A DNA stretch of 64,000 nt from Hoeflea phototrophica DFL-43 (lineage in GTDB: Bacteria > Pseudomonadota > Alphaproteobacteria > Rhizobiales > Rhizobiaceae): assembly GCF_000154705.2 (NCBI RefSeq), contig NZ_CM002917.1, positions 1,258,461 to 1,322,460 of the forward strand. The letters are read 5' to 3'. Shown in pieces: positions 11,901 to 19,551 of the stretch (the stretch's first letter is position 1; every line of letters begins with the position of its first letter). The notes beneath the pieces were generated by a model. The model was not told the origin of the DNA and did no database searches. It saw only the letters and a list, made by a program, of their open reading frames with translations. The position numbers and the translations under genes were made by a program.

Positions 11901-13815
11901 CGAGTGGGCGTCGGTTTACGGGAACAACGCTCCAAGAAGTTTCCTGCCGCCGAGCGGTGGATGGGACATCAGGCAGATCGCGGGGACCCTGTCGACCACC
12001 GATGCCGATGCCAGCAACAGTTTCACCTATACGCTGACCAGCGATCCCAGCGGCCTGTTCGAGATATCGGGCGACGAGATCATTGTCAGGCCCGGCATGG
12101 AAACAAATTTCGAGGCGGCCACGTCTCACACGGTCACGGTGGAGGTCAATGACGGCGCCGGAAACACCTATTCGCAGGCCGTCACGATCAATGTCAACGA
12201 TGTCAACGAGGCTCCGACAGACATAGCATTCAGCGGCGCGACAGTTTCGGCTGTTTCAAACACGATTGCAGCGGGCACGATCGTCGCAAATATTGACTCG
12301 GTTGCTGACCCGGATGCGGGCGACAGCTTCACCTACGCACTGACGGATGATGCGGGCGGCGCCTTCACGATCAACTCCGCCACCGGCGCGGTTTCACTCG
12401 TTGCCAACACCGACATAAGCCAGGTTGTGAGCGATACGGTCACTGTTCAGGTTACGGACAGCGGGGGCAACACCTATAACGAGACAATTGGCATCCAGCT
12501 TGGCACCACCGAAAACGACAGCATTACCGGCACGTCCAATGATGACATCATATACGGATTGGGGTCGTTTTCGACCTCCGGATCCAATCTGATTGTCAAT
12601 GGGTCCTTCGAGGCTGACATCATCAGTGGGGAGGTACAGAATTTTTCCAGCATCACGGGCTGGTCGACGACCACTGGAGACATCGAGATCAAAAGAGACG
12701 GGCATGCCGGAATAAATGCATCCGATGGCAACCAATGGCTGGAGATGGATGCCCAGAGCGCAGTCGACATGGTTTATCAGGATGTTCAGACCCAGGCTGG
12801 CACGGACTACATCCTCAGTCTAGATGTGGCCAGGCGTTCAGGTCATAGCGCAGAGACGAACACGATCCATGTCTATTGGGCTGGCCAGCTCATTGAGACA
12901 ATCGTGCCGACGAACACGTCATGGGAAACCCTGACATTCACCGTAACCGGGACGGGAGGGCTGGACCGGCTGGAGTTCCGTGAAGACGCTACCAACAACA
13001 ATTTATATGGCGGCTTCTTCGACAATGTGACCATGCTGGAAATCGCCGATGATCCGGATACGCTGAATGGTGGGGCTGGAAACGACACGATCCATGGCGG
13101 CGCGCAAGGCGACCTTCTGATCGGTGGCGCGGGCGATGACAGGCTCTATGGCGGTGCCGGCAATGACACGCTCAGGCTCGAATCCGGCGCGGACGTGCTT
13201 GATGGCGGTGATGGTCATGACGTCCTGGATATCTGGTCCAGTGGCGGCGTCACGGTCAATCTGGCGACCGGCACCGTCAGCGGAACCGGGGTCAATGGAA
13301 CGACGGTCTCTGGCATCGAGGAAGTCTGGGGCGGCGACGGCAACGATATCTTGACCGGAAGTTCGGCTGCGGAAACACTCTATGGCGACAACGGCAATGA
13401 CACGATCAGTGGCGGCGCCGGCGATGACAATCTTTACGGTGAAGTCGGCGAAGACCAGTTGTCCGGCGGTACCGGTGATGACCTGCTCTCTGGAGGGGCC
13501 GGTGACGACACGATGTTTGGCGAAGACGGCAACGACATCTTCATCTATGCCGCTGGCGATGGACGCGATGACGTTTCAGGTGGCTCCGGCGGCGGCTGGA
13601 CAGATGCAATTACACTCCAGGGGATGGACGGCGCCATCTCCATCGACGGTCGGGAGGTCACGGGTCAAGGATGGGAAATGGATCTGGATTCAGGCAGCTC
13701 TGTGGTGTCGCAAAACGGTGAGTCACTGACGCTGAGCAACGATGCGTCGGGCAGGATCGAGTTTGCGGATGGAGACAGGATTGACTTTGCCGGCATTGAA
13801 AGGATTACCTGGTAG
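2953..13815 (+). CDS. Giant cadherin-repeat/RTX protein, probable type I-secreted adhesin (~3620 aa)
   Basis: Predicted secreted or surface adhesin. Layout by residue: 1-196 polar low-complexity N-terminus with no Sec signal; 197-2041 nine near-identical 205-residue units, each with two cadherin-like domains (TDINEAAVSAISDSN...; DVDEFDVSPVIDTDAG...); 2042-2155 another cadherin-like domain; about 2160-2583 RTX block 1; 2643-2851 two more cadherin-like domains; 2855-3013 an inserted beta-rich domain, possibly carbohydrate-binding; 3083-3180 cadherin-like; 3210-3366 a DUF642/CBM-like domain (NLIVNGSFE...); 3370-3537 RTX block 2 (GGAGNDTIHGG type); 3537-3620 C-terminal tail expected to hold the uncleaved secretion signal. 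ATG 2953 is chosen over the upstream TTG at 2914 because a GAGG lies about 10 nt before it. An AAAG motif at residues ~94-97 resembles a LapG-type cleavage site. The genes downstream encode its probable exporter. Confidence 0.93.
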   Translation: MNKPPKPNVSQAAAARETSAQSQNSGQTSRVANNPNPDGSNANASGVAAAASGLSLFFAFDKSSALEIPHSDISANAEERLEQKNEAGSTPILAAAGDVPQNLDLNADLGTPPASTELFAARYSAQPSDATNSDANSSSPSRSQKSTLSIDASVRPDAEAASPLNAGPGVRSLPVPETTIESDEDPRSVQTPEPEVTDINEAAVSAISDSNGAANAVNENVAVGTNVGITAFASDSDGTDSVSYSLSNDAGGLFAIDATTGVVTVAGALDRESAASHTIEVTATSSDGSTSTQSFTIALNDVDEFDVSPVIDTDAGANTLAETAGAGTAVGVVASASDADATTNAISYSVDDTRFSVDPDGTVRVAAGASFDFETEQSIDIVVTATSADGSSSNQSFTLAVTDINEAAVSAISDSNGAANAVNENVAVGTNVGITAFASDSDGTDSVSYSLSNDAGGLFAIDATTGVVTVAGALDRESAASHTIEVTATSSDGSTSTQSYTIALNDVDEFDVSPVIDTDAGANTLAETAGAGTAVGVVASASDADATTNAISYSVDDTRFSVDPDGTVRVAAGASFDFETEQSIDIVVTATSADGSSSNQSFTLAVTDINEAAVSAISDSNGAANAVNENAAIGTNVGITAFASDSDGTDSVSYSLSNDAGGLFAIDATTGVVTVAGALDRESAASHTIEVTATSSDGSTSTQSYTIALNDVDEFDVSPVIDTDAGANTLAETAGAGTAVGVVASASDADATTNAISYSVDDTRFSVDPDGTVRVAAGASFDFETEQSIDIVVTATSADGSSSNQSFTLAVTDINEAAVSAISDSNGAANAVNENVAVGTNVGITAFASDSDGTDSVSYSLSDDAGGLFAIDATTGVVTVAGALDRESAASHTIEVTATSSDGSTSTQRFTIALNDVDEFDVSPVIDTDAGANTLAETAGAGTAVGVVASASDADATTNAISYSVDDTRFSVDPDGTVRVAAGASFDFETEQSIDIVVTATSADGSSSNQTFTLAVTDINEAAVSAISDSNGAANAVNENVAVGTNVGITAFASDSDGTDSVSYSLSNDAGGLFAIDATTGVVTVAGALDRESAASHTIEVTATSSDGSTSTQSYTIALNDVDEFDVSPVIDTDAGANTLAETAGAGTAVGVVASASDADATTNAISYSVDDTRFSVDPDGTVRVAAGASFDFETEQSIDIVVTATSADGSSSNQTFTLAVTDINEAAVSAISDSNGAANAVNENVAVGTNVGITAFASDSDGTDSVSYSLSNDAGGLFAIDATTGVVTVAGALDRESAASHTIEVTATSSDGSTSTQSYTIALNDVDEFDVSPVIDTDAGANTLAETAGAGTAVGVVASASDADATTNAISYSVDDTRFSVDPDGTVRVAAGASFDFETEQSIDIVVTATSADGSSSNQSFTLAVTDINEAAVSAISDSNGAANAVNENVAVGTNVGITAFASDSDGTDSVSYSLSNDAGGLFAIDATTGVVTVAGALDRESAASHTIEVTATSSDGSTSTQSYTIALNDVDEFDVSPVIDTDAGANTLAETAGAGTAVGVVASASDADATTNAISYSVDDTRFSVDPDGTVRVAAGASFDFETEQSIDIVVTATSADGSSSNQSFTLAVTDINEAAVSAISDSNGAANAVNENAAIGTNVGITAFASDSDGTDSVSYSLSNDAGGLFAIDATTGVVTVAGALDRESAASHTIEVTATSSDGSTSTQSYTIALNDVDEFDVSPVIDTDAGANTLAETAGAGTAVGVVASASDADATTNAISYSVDDTRFSVDPDGTVRVAAGASFDFETEQSIDIVVTATSADGSSSNQSFTLAVTDINEAAVSAISDSNGAANAVNENAAIGTNVGITAFASDSDGTDSVSYSLSNDAGGLFAIDATTGVVTVAGALDRESAASHTIEVTATSSDGSTSTQSFTIALNDVDEFDVSPVIDTDAGANTLAETAGAGTAVGVVASASDADATTNAISYSVDDTRFSVDPDGTVRVAAGASFDFETEQSIDIVVTATSADGSTSNQTFTIDVTNVVDEAPTDITFTGGTVNETVASGGSIDSSYNPSGATVAVLSTTDADGGIDSFTYAITNDPSGHFEIVGNEVRVRSGQNIDYETATSHDVTIQVTDANGATYLETITINVADYEGSYTTSDAGQNITGTSEEDVLTGGAGNDTISGGAGADQIFAGGGDDYLYVDADDTLIHGGAGADTVIVDTAAGVTLDMPAAEIEHAVGNAGNDQFDATGSTVRVTLRGNGGDDVLTGGEGNDEINGGAGADQLFGGGGNDVFYIDADDTLIRGGAGADTVIVDTAAGVTLDMTTSEIENAVGNAGNDQFDATGSTVRVTLRGNGGDDVLTGGEGNDEINGGAGADQFFGGGGDDFMYIDADDTLIRGGAGADTVIVDTAAGVTLDMTTAEIENAVGNAGNDQFDASGSTVRVTLRGNGGDDVLTGGEGNDEINGGAGADQLFGGGGDDFFYIDADDTLIRGGAGEDTVLVDTAAGVTLDMTTAEIENAVGNAGNDHFDATGSTVRVTLRGNGGNDSLTGGDGNDLVEGGDGADQLTGGGGNDTIDGGADIDTAIFSGNRSDYTIVVEGSGYRITDTRSGSPDGSDLVLNVENFQFADMTVAEADLLNSAPTDLALTSSGVAEDATAGQVVGTLSATDADSGEIFAYALVDGTGNPLTDSNFEIVGNEIRVKTGSSLDAETSTSHDLIVQVTDSAGFTFQKPVTVTVNDVDEFDVSPVSDSNGAANSVDETAAIGATVGITAFASDGDATTNGVTYSLTDDAGGLFAIDSSTGVVTVAGALDFESQTSHAITVRATSADGSISTQSFNIGINDINDETPTNISFASSGINEEGTGKITFTLAGEKDLDPPLIEVFANGVSLGIVELTDAHDTRAHGNASESDLEAIAQTFTLDLPVGVTDPGTISFTMLNDSYDPVNGYDTNFYIREVSVGETTVPGYQATGAGGTYGEWASVYGNNAPRSFLPPSGGWDIRQIAGTLSTTDADASNSFTYTLTSDPSGLFEISGDEIIVRPGMETNFEAATSHTVTVEVNDGAGNTYSQAVTINVNDVNEAPTDIAFSGATVSAVSNTIAAGTIVANIDSVADPDAGDSFTYALTDDAGGAFTINSATGAVSLVANTDISQVVSDTVTVQVTDSGGNTYNETIGIQLGTTENDSITGTSNDDIIYGLGSFSTSGSNLIVNGSFEADIISGEVQNFSSITGWSTTTGDIEIKRDGHAGINASDGNQWLEMDAQSAVDMVYQDVQTQAGTDYILSLDVARRSGHSAETNTIHVYWAGQLIETIVPTNTSWETLTFTVTGTGGLDRLEFREDATNNNLYGGFFDNVTMLEIADDPDTLNGGAGNDTIHGGAQGDLLIGGAGDDRLYGGAGNDTLRLESGADVLDGGDGHDVLDIWSSGGVTVNLATGTVSGTGVNGTTVSGIEEVWGGDGNDILTGSSAAETLYGDNGNDTISGGAGDDNLYGEVGEDQLSGGTGDDLLSGGAGDDTMFGEDGNDIFIYAAGDGRDDVSGGSGGGWTDAITLQGMDGAISIDGREVTGQGWEMDLDSGSSVVSQNGESLTLSNDASGRIEFADGDRIDFAGIERITW
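3541..9075 (+). repeat. Nine tandem 615-bp units encoding paired cadherin-like domains
   Basis: Period is exactly 615 bp (205 codons); units start at 3541, 4156, 4771, 5386, 6001, 6616, 7231, 7846 and 8461. Copies are almost identical even at synonymous sites. Marker variants are mosaic. GCCGCCATC replaces GTGGCGGTC in units 3, 8 and 9. ACACAG replaces ACCCAG in units 2 and 7. GATACGGAT replaces GACACCGAT in units 4, 5, 6 and 9. By eye, roughly 3.9-5.2 kb and 6.98-8.27 kb match throughout, offset by exactly five units, which points to a multi-unit duplication. Later single changes fit gene conversion. Confidence 0.97.
9490..10620 (+). repeat. 282-bp tandem repeats in the first RTX block
   Basis: About four copies of a 94-residue unit. 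Each combines calcium-binding nonapeptides (GGEGNDEINGGAGADQLFGG) with a spacer (VDTAAGVTLDM, then GNAGNDQFDATGSTVRV). Copies begin about 282 bp apart (for example the GNAGNDQFD-type segment at 9686, 9968, 10250 and 10532). They are highly similar, so this is a second, independent expansion within the same gene. RTX units of this kind fold as calcium-bound beta rolls after secretion. Confidence 0.93.
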
Positions 13816-13939
13816 ATGCGGTTTTGCGGTGCCAGGCTGCGATCAGACCAATATTAATTAGCCATTTACCATGATCTAATATGGTTTCCACATTGGACGA
13901 CGCCGAAGCCGGTTTTGGTGCGCCACGTGGGACCAGAGT

Positions 13940-15613
13940 ATGAGTGGACGCGTATCATTTTGGAGGATCAGATCGGATCCGCATGTCATTGCGGCATCCG
14001 TTGCGGCAAATTTGCTCGCTTTGGCGCTTCCGCTGCTGATGCTGCAGGTCTATGATCGGGTTATTCCAAGCAAGGGCTATGAAACGCTGACTGTCCTTAC
14101 CATCGGTGTGGTGGTGGCAATCGTGTTGGAGATGGTCTTGCGGACCACGCGTGCTCAGTTGATGGCGATTGCCGGAGATGCATTTGAACGCGGCATCCAG
14201 GCGAAGTTGTTCGAACGGTTGCTCAAAGCCGATCTGAGTGTGATCGAGCGGCAATCGCCCGGTGTCTATCTGGATCAGGTGTCCAGCGTCGACCGGATCC
14301 GTGAATTCAGGTACGGCGACACCGCGATGGCGGTGCTGGACATGCCATTCGCCGTCGTTTTTCTGTTCGTCGTCATTCTCATTTCGCCTGTCATTGCGGC
14401 AACCATTTTGGTCTTCACGCTGGCCGCGGTCGCCACAGTCCGGATGCTGCAAACCCATGCGCTGCATCTTTCCGAAAAGCGGCATGAAATCGACAGGCGC
14501 CGGTTTTCATTTCTGATTGAAGTGCTTGAAGGTATTGAGCCGGTCAAGAGTTTCAACCTCGAAGCGTTCATGGAACGGCGCTATGAAAGGCTTTGCTCGA
14601 CGGCTGCAGAAGTTGGTGCGGAATCCACCCGGCGCAACAATTTTTCGCAAGCCGTCACAGGCTCCATCGGGCAACTCACGCCTGTTCTGATTGCAAGCGT
14701 CGGTGCGGTGCTGGTGATCAATCAGGCCATAACCATCGGCGGTCTGGCAGCCGCCATGCTTTTGAGTTCCCGCATCGTGCAGCCGGTGCTCAAGCTCGAG
14801 GCTTTGCGCGTGGGTGAGCAAGACACCAACCGTGCAGAAGCCGAAATTGCCGAGCATATCTCCATTCCACTGCCGGCAAACGGCGGAAAGACGTGTGACC
14901 AGATCGACAGCATCGAACTTTCCGGTATTCAATTGAAGCGGCCCGACAGCGATACCAATTTGTTCTCAAACCTCAATCTGAGTCTCAAACGGGGTGAAAT
15001 CATCGCAATAGATGGCACCAACGGCTCCGGCCGTTCGATGCTGATGTGGCTGCTCATGGGGTATTGCCAACCGGATTCCGGCATGGTGCGCGTCAACGGC
15101 GTTCCGATTCAGGATTACAATCAGTCCGAACTGCGCGGGCGCATTGCATATCTGCCACCGCGACCTCGCCTGATCGAAGGAACGGTGCTTGAGAACATGA
15201 CGCGTTTTCAGCCGCAGCGTTACCTGGAGGATGCACTCCATGTCGCAACTGAGCTTGGGCTTGAAGAGTATTTTGCCAGCCATCAGGAAGGGCTGGGTAT
15301 AAAGGTCGGATATGGGCTGAGTGCAGGGCTGCCAACTTCGGTTGTGGAGCGCGTGCCGCTGGTTGGCGCTCTGGTTGGCAACCCCGACCTGGTGCTGTTC
15401 GATGAGGCAAATGCCAATCTTGATATGCATGGCGACAAGTGCCTCAAGGACTACATCGCCTCGTTGAAGCAGCGGGCTGCCGTCATTCTGGTGACCCAGA
15501 GACCGTCCTATGTCGCACTGGCCGACCGCAAATACATGCTGTCGGACGGCCAGCTTTCTCTCTTGAAAAAGGACGCCGGCCCCGTTCCGGACAATGCGGT
15601 GGCTGCGCTGTGA
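13940..15613 (+). CDS. Type I secretion ABC subunit with degenerate nucleotide-binding site
   Basis: Inner-membrane permease/ATPase of the PrtD/HlyB type, 557 aa. The membrane domain spans about residues 10-290 (ANLLALALPLLMLQVYDRVIP start). The ATPase domain follows from about 315. The Walker A region reads GTNGSGRS, with Arg in place of the essential Lys. The signature region reads LSAGLPTSVVE, not LSGGQ. Walker B (LVLFDEAN) is intact. This subunit probably binds but does not hydrolyse ATP, as in heterodimeric exporters with one consensus and one degenerate site. The next gene overlaps it by 4 nt (GTGA) and supplies the second ABC subunit. The start ATG 13940 has only a weak ribosome-binding site; 13816-13939 has no gene and may hold a promoter. 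Confidence 0.9.
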   Translation: MSGRVSFWRIRSDPHVIAASVAANLLALALPLLMLQVYDRVIPSKGYETLTVLTIGVVVAIVLEMVLRTTRAQLMAIAGDAFERGIQAKLFERLLKADLSVIERQSPGVYLDQVSSVDRIREFRYGDTAMAVLDMPFAVVFLFVVILISPVIAATILVFTLAAVATVRMLQTHALHLSEKRHEIDRRRFSFLIEVLEGIEPVKSFNLEAFMERRYERLCSTAAEVGAESTRRNNFSQAVTGSIGQLTPVLIASVGAVLVINQAITIGGLAAAMLLSSRIVQPVLKLEALRVGEQDTNRAEAEIAEHISIPLPANGGKTCDQIDSIELSGIQLKRPDSDTNLFSNLNLSLKRGEIIAIDGTNGSGRSMLMWLLMGYCQPDSGMVRVNGVPIQDYNQSELRGRIAYLPPRPRLIEGTVLENMTRFQPQRYLEDALHVATELGLEEYFASHQEGLGIKVGYGLSAGLPTSVVERVPLVGALVGNPDLVLFDEANANLDMHGDKCLKDYIASLKQRAAVILVTQRPSYVALADRKYMLSDGQLSLLKKDAGPVPDNAVAAL

Positions 15614-17841
15614 CAGAGAACCTTGATCCTAACCTGCCGGAGAAATCTCATTCCGCTGCGACGGCACACTCGCTGCAGGCGCGGCTCCGCTCGGCGTTTC
15701 AAACGAACGAGGATGCCGCCAAGGGAAATCAGAGCTATCTGCATGACTTGAGATCAGGTCTTGAGGCAGGGAAATTTGGAGGCGTACCACTGAAGGGCGA
15801 TGTTCCATCCGCTTTGGTGGCATTGCTTGAAGAATTGAATTGGCCCCGTTCGCTGGAACGGTTTGCGCGTTGCATGCCGCATTTTCCGACAAGCTATTCA
15901 CTCTCTGAAATGCGTGGCACCCTGGCCCTTCTCGGGTTCCAAAGTCAGGCCAGAAAGCTGAGACTGGCTGAAGCCGATAGCCTTTTTCTGCCCGCCGTCG
16001 TTCAGATCGGAAACAGTGTTTCGCTGCTTCGTGCCAACGCCGTTGGCGATATTGTTCCAGTTGATCCTTCGACAGGCGTGGAGCGGCCCTTTGAACGCAA
16101 GAAAAGGTACAAGATTGTCTCTTTCACGGCTCGGACTGTAGACGAGCAATCAGCGACCGGGCGCGAGCCCTGGCTTGCCAAGACACTGCGGCGTTTTTTT
16201 CCTCAAGTTCTCGGTCTGCTTGGGCTTACGGCTGTCATAAACACCATGGTGCTTATCGTCGCCTACTCGGTCATGAGCATTTACGACAGCGTCATACCAG
16301 CCGGGGCCTATGATACCTTGGCAGCAATTGTGCTAGGTGTTGCGCTCGCCAGTGGTTTTGAACTCGTTTTCAGGTCTCTGAAAGCCAGGCAGATTGGTCG
16401 TATCACCGGCCGTCTCGAATACCTGCTAAGCTCGGCCATCTTCAGCAAACTGGTTTCGCTCCCGGTTCATATGGTCACAAATACACCCGTAGGTGACCAG
16501 ATCGGTCGTCTGCGGCAGTTTGAGAGCGTGCGCGACATCTTTGCCGGACCGTTTGTGGCCGTGGGATTGGAAGTGCCCTTCATTGTTGTCTTCATTGTCG
16601 GTCTCTTTCTTGTCGGTGGGCCTCTGGGCTACGTGCCCCTGGTGCTGATAATCGCCTATATCTGTATCGGCGCGTTCATGATTGGGCCGTTGCGGCGCCA
16701 AAACGAGCTTGCTGCTCAGACACGCAGGGCCCATTATCAGACCGCCCTGGAGACCGCGACCAACCTTAGGATCATACGAAGTCTCGGCTGCCAGGATGTG
16801 TGGCTGGAACGATTGGCCAAGAAGACTGCCGAAAGCGCGAAGGCCAAGCGGCGTGCGAACCTGTCGCAACGGTTTCTCATTACCCTTTCGGGCGCCGGAG
16901 TCCCCGTCGCCGGCACCGCCACAGTCGTCATTGGTTCAGTGATGGTCATGAATGGCCAGATCTCTGTCGGTGTGCTGATCGGTGCGATGATCATTGTCTG
17001 GCGCGTGCTGGCGCCAATCCAGCAGCTGTTCCTCATGCTGTCGCGCTATACGGACATGGCCCAGATGATGACTCAGATCGATGGCGTGATGCGCCTGCCG
17101 GTCGCCCGTCAGTTCAATGACGGTCAGGTCAAGCGGAGTTTCGCCGGTCAGATCAGGTTTGACCGGGTCAGTTTCCGGTACAACGGATCCTCACAAGGCA
17201 CGTTGCAGGGCCTCACGTTCACCATTGAGCCCGGCGCTTTCATTGCGGTCAAAGGGCATTCAGGTTCTGGCAAATCAAGTCTGTTGCGGCTCATCCTCGA
17301 TCTGTATCAGCCTCAGGTCGGAAACGTTCAGATTGACGGTGTCAACGTCAAGCAGATACCCACCGAAAACCTGCGCGCAGCAATTGGATATGTTCCGCAA
17401 ACACCGGCGTTCTTCCATGGCACAATTGCCCAGAACCTGCGTTTGGTCTCGCCTTCCGCATCTGATGACAGGCTTCGACAGATCTGCGGCGAAGTCGGTC
17501 TGCTCGAAGCGATCGATCAATTGCCGAAAGGCATGGACACCCTGCTTGACCACGCGCGTCAGGAAAACCTTCCTGGAGGCTTCAGACAAGCGCTTGCAAT
17601 AGCCCAGGCCTTGCTCCGGGAATCCAGCATCTTGCTGTTGGATGAACCCGCGAAAACCCTCGATTACGATCTTGAAGCGGCCTTCCTCGCCTGCCTCGAG
17701 CGAAGGCGCGGGAAAATTACGATCGTGATGGTCAGCCACAGGCCAAGCCATATCCGTCTTGCCGATCGTGTGCTTGCCCTAGACCAGGGGCAGATCACGT
17801 CCTTCGATCCACCACCCAAGAACGATGAGGTGGCTGCATGA
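15610..17841 (+). CDS. Type I secretion ABC transporter with N-terminal C39-like extension
   Basis: Second exporter subunit, about 743 aa from GTG 15610, which overlaps the preceding stop. Residues ~20-160 resemble a C39-peptidase-like domain without the DCG-type catalytic cysteine, as in CLD-bearing exporters of RTX proteins. The membrane domain is about 185-480. The ATPase domain has intact Walker A (GHSGSGKSS), Walker B (ILLLDEPAKTLD) and H-loop (VSHRPS). Its signature reads LPGGFRQ, mildly divergent. Pairing with the preceding degenerate subunit would give one working ATP site, an inference from heterodimeric ABC exporters. It ends in an ATGA overlap with the adaptor gene. A start further upstream is possible in this frame but would lie inside the previous gene. 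Confidence 0.9.
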   Translation: MTENLDPNLPEKSHSAATAHSLQARLRSAFQTNEDAAKGNQSYLHDLRSGLEAGKFGGVPLKGDVPSALVALLEELNWPRSLERFARCMPHFPTSYSLSEMRGTLALLGFQSQARKLRLAEADSLFLPAVVQIGNSVSLLRANAVGDIVPVDPSTGVERPFERKKRYKIVSFTARTVDEQSATGREPWLAKTLRRFFPQVLGLLGLTAVINTMVLIVAYSVMSIYDSVIPAGAYDTLAAIVLGVALASGFELVFRSLKARQIGRITGRLEYLLSSAIFSKLVSLPVHMVTNTPVGDQIGRLRQFESVRDIFAGPFVAVGLEVPFIVVFIVGLFLVGGPLGYVPLVLIIAYICIGAFMIGPLRRQNELAAQTRRAHYQTALETATNLRIIRSLGCQDVWLERLAKKTAESAKAKRRANLSQRFLITLSGAGVPVAGTATVVIGSVMVMNGQISVGVLIGAMIIVWRVLAPIQQLFLMLSRYTDMAQMMTQIDGVMRLPVARQFNDGQVKRSFAGQIRFDRVSFRYNGSSQGTLQGLTFTIEPGAFIAVKGHSGSGKSSLLRLILDLYQPQVGNVQIDGVNVKQIPTENLRAAIGYVPQTPAFFHGTIAQNLRLVSPSASDDRLRQICGEVGLLEAIDQLPKGMDTLLDHARQENLPGGFRQALAIAQALLRESSILLLDEPAKTLDYDLEAAFLACLERRRGKITIVMVSHRPSHIRLADRVLALDQGQITSFDPPPKNDEVAA

Positions 17842-19211
17842 GCCACTTCATTTCCCAATTCGTGGGTCTTAAAGGCAAATCGCCTGCCGGCTCCACATCC
17901 GACGATGCCCTGGATGTTTCTCTGGCCTCAAGCATTTCCATCGAGGAAAGCCAAGAGGCGGGAACTGCACGGACTGCAATTCGCCTTGTCAGCCTGGCGC
18001 TTGCCGTCTTTCTTGTGTGGGCCAGCTTCGCCCCCGTTACGGAAATTGCCACCGGAACGGGTGAGATCGTTCCGAATGGATTCGTTCAGACCATCCAGCA
18101 CCTGGAAGGCGGGATTGTCGCTGAACTCTTTGTGCGCGAAGGAGATCGTGTCGTTCAGGGGAAGCCGATCCTGCGCATGGATGACCTTGCTTCAAAAGCA
18201 GAACTCGCCAAGGCGAAGTCACGGGCTGACGGCATTCGGCTGGAGATTGCACGCCGATCGTCCAAGACTGCGGTCGAACCTGTTTCCGTGTTTGAAGCAA
18301 GTCTGCGTTTGTCCGCAATCGCGGAAAGCCAGCAGGCAGCAGCCTTGGCTGAAGACACGCTTCATGCTGCTCAAATCGAGGTTGCCCTTGCCGAGGTGGA
18401 AACCCGAAAGGCCGAACTCTTTTCACTGTCACAGCGCGAACAGAAGATGCTCGAAGAGCTGCGCATAATCGAACGAACGCTCGTCGACTTTGAAAAGGCA
18501 TTCACGGCCGGGGCGGTGAGCCGGAGCGAGCGTGACAAGATCGCCCGCGAAAAAATCCAGATGGAATCCTCCATCCTCACCGTAACAGGTCAGCGCGCTG
18601 CTGCCGAGGCCGGGTTGTCCCAGTCTCAGGCGCGGGTTGACGAATTGCGCGCGGGTTTCAGGCAAACTGCCGAAACAGCCATTGCAGAACTGGAAATAGA
18701 GGCAGCCAGCACAGAAGAACTGGTCCGGCAGTTGGAGGACCGACTGGATCGTACGCTCATTGTCGCGCCCGAGACCGGACGTATCTTCGACCTTGCAGCC
18801 AGCAACAGGGGCCAGGTCATTTCTCCTGGTGAGCAGATCGCGCAGATCATCCCCGAGGGTCAGGCCATCTATGCTGAAGTCAAGATTCCCGCAGACCAGA
18901 TAGGTTTCATCTCTCCGGGAATGGATGCGAGTGTAAAAATTCTCACCTTCGACTACACCCGGTTTGGCAGCATCCCGGCGAAGGTGGACAGCATTTCGGC
19001 TTCAAGTCTCAAGCACAGTGAGGAAGACCCGCCCTTTTTCAACGTTCGTCTTGAACTCGATAAAGAAAGCATTGCCAACTCGGCCCAGGACCGACCGATT
19101 CAATCCGGCATGTCGGTCGCAGCAGATATCAAGCTGGGCAAGAAGACTGTCATGAACTTTCTGCTCAAGCCCTTGCGCAGCCTTACAGACCGCGCCATGT
19201 CGCAACGGTAA
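17838..19211 (+). CDS. HlyD-family periplasmic adaptor subunit of type I secretion
   Basis: Membrane fusion protein, 457 aa, that bridges the inner-membrane ABC pair and the outer-membrane channel. A single transmembrane segment lies at about residues 47-65 (IRLVSLALAVFLVWASF). Next come the biotinyl-lipoyl half (GEIVPNGFVQTIQHLEGGIV), a long alpha-helical hairpin (~110-310), the second lipoyl half (LIVAPETGRIFDL) and a C-terminal beta-barrel. Length and order are typical of HlyD/PrtE proteins. It is translationally coupled to the upstream ABC gene (ATGA). It closes the locus that begins at 1568, so the set is outer-membrane factor, substrate, ABC, ABC, adaptor. Confidence 0.93.
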   Translation: MSHFISQFVGLKGKSPAGSTSDDALDVSLASSISIEESQEAGTARTAIRLVSLALAVFLVWASFAPVTEIATGTGEIVPNGFVQTIQHLEGGIVAELFVREGDRVVQGKPILRMDDLASKAELAKAKSRADGIRLEIARRSSKTAVEPVSVFEASLRLSAIAESQQAAALAEDTLHAAQIEVALAEVETRKAELFSLSQREQKMLEELRIIERTLVDFEKAFTAGAVSRSERDKIAREKIQMESSILTVTGQRAAAEAGLSQSQARVDELRAGFRQTAETAIAELEIEAASTEELVRQLEDRLDRTLIVAPETGRIFDLAASNRGQVISPGEQIAQIIPEGQAIYAEVKIPADQIGFISPGMDASVKILTFDYTRFGSIPAKVDSISASSLKHSEEDPPFFNVRLELDKESIANSAQDRPIQSGMSVAADIKLGKKTVMNFLLKPLRSLTDRAMSQR

Positions 19212-19551
19212 TTGAAGGCAAACGAGCTGTTCGCGGCCGGCGGTCTCGAAAATGGCATGCAGCAATCCAAGCGCCCGGAGGACGGTTCCGTGTTCTATTC
19301 GTCGCAATCGCCGGTCCCGGTGCTTGGTAACATCTGGGAGAAGGGGCAAAAGAATTACAATGTTTGGACAACTGAACGACAGAGATTGACCATCAGCCGA
19401 AACCACCAAATGCAGGAACTAAACATCTTGTTTTCACCAGAGCACAATGCGCCAAGAGGACATTCGATTGTCTGACGTCAGCGCCTTTGGGACATATTTG
19501 GGGATGTGAACAAAGGAAAATTTCACAGGGTGTTGGCAGTTTTAACGGAAG
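19212..19551. other. Intergenic stretch without a recognisable gene
   Basis: It lies between the adaptor gene and the tRNA. Open frames here are short and look like nothing known. No clear terminator hairpin followed by a T-run was seen. Confidence 0.5.

Noticed and set aside
9202..12129. Long minus-strand open frames (448 and 463 codons) opposite the RTX part
   Set aside because: They mirror the tandem repeats, have low-complexity His/Ala/Arg composition and no family match. They are antisense shadows of the giant gene.
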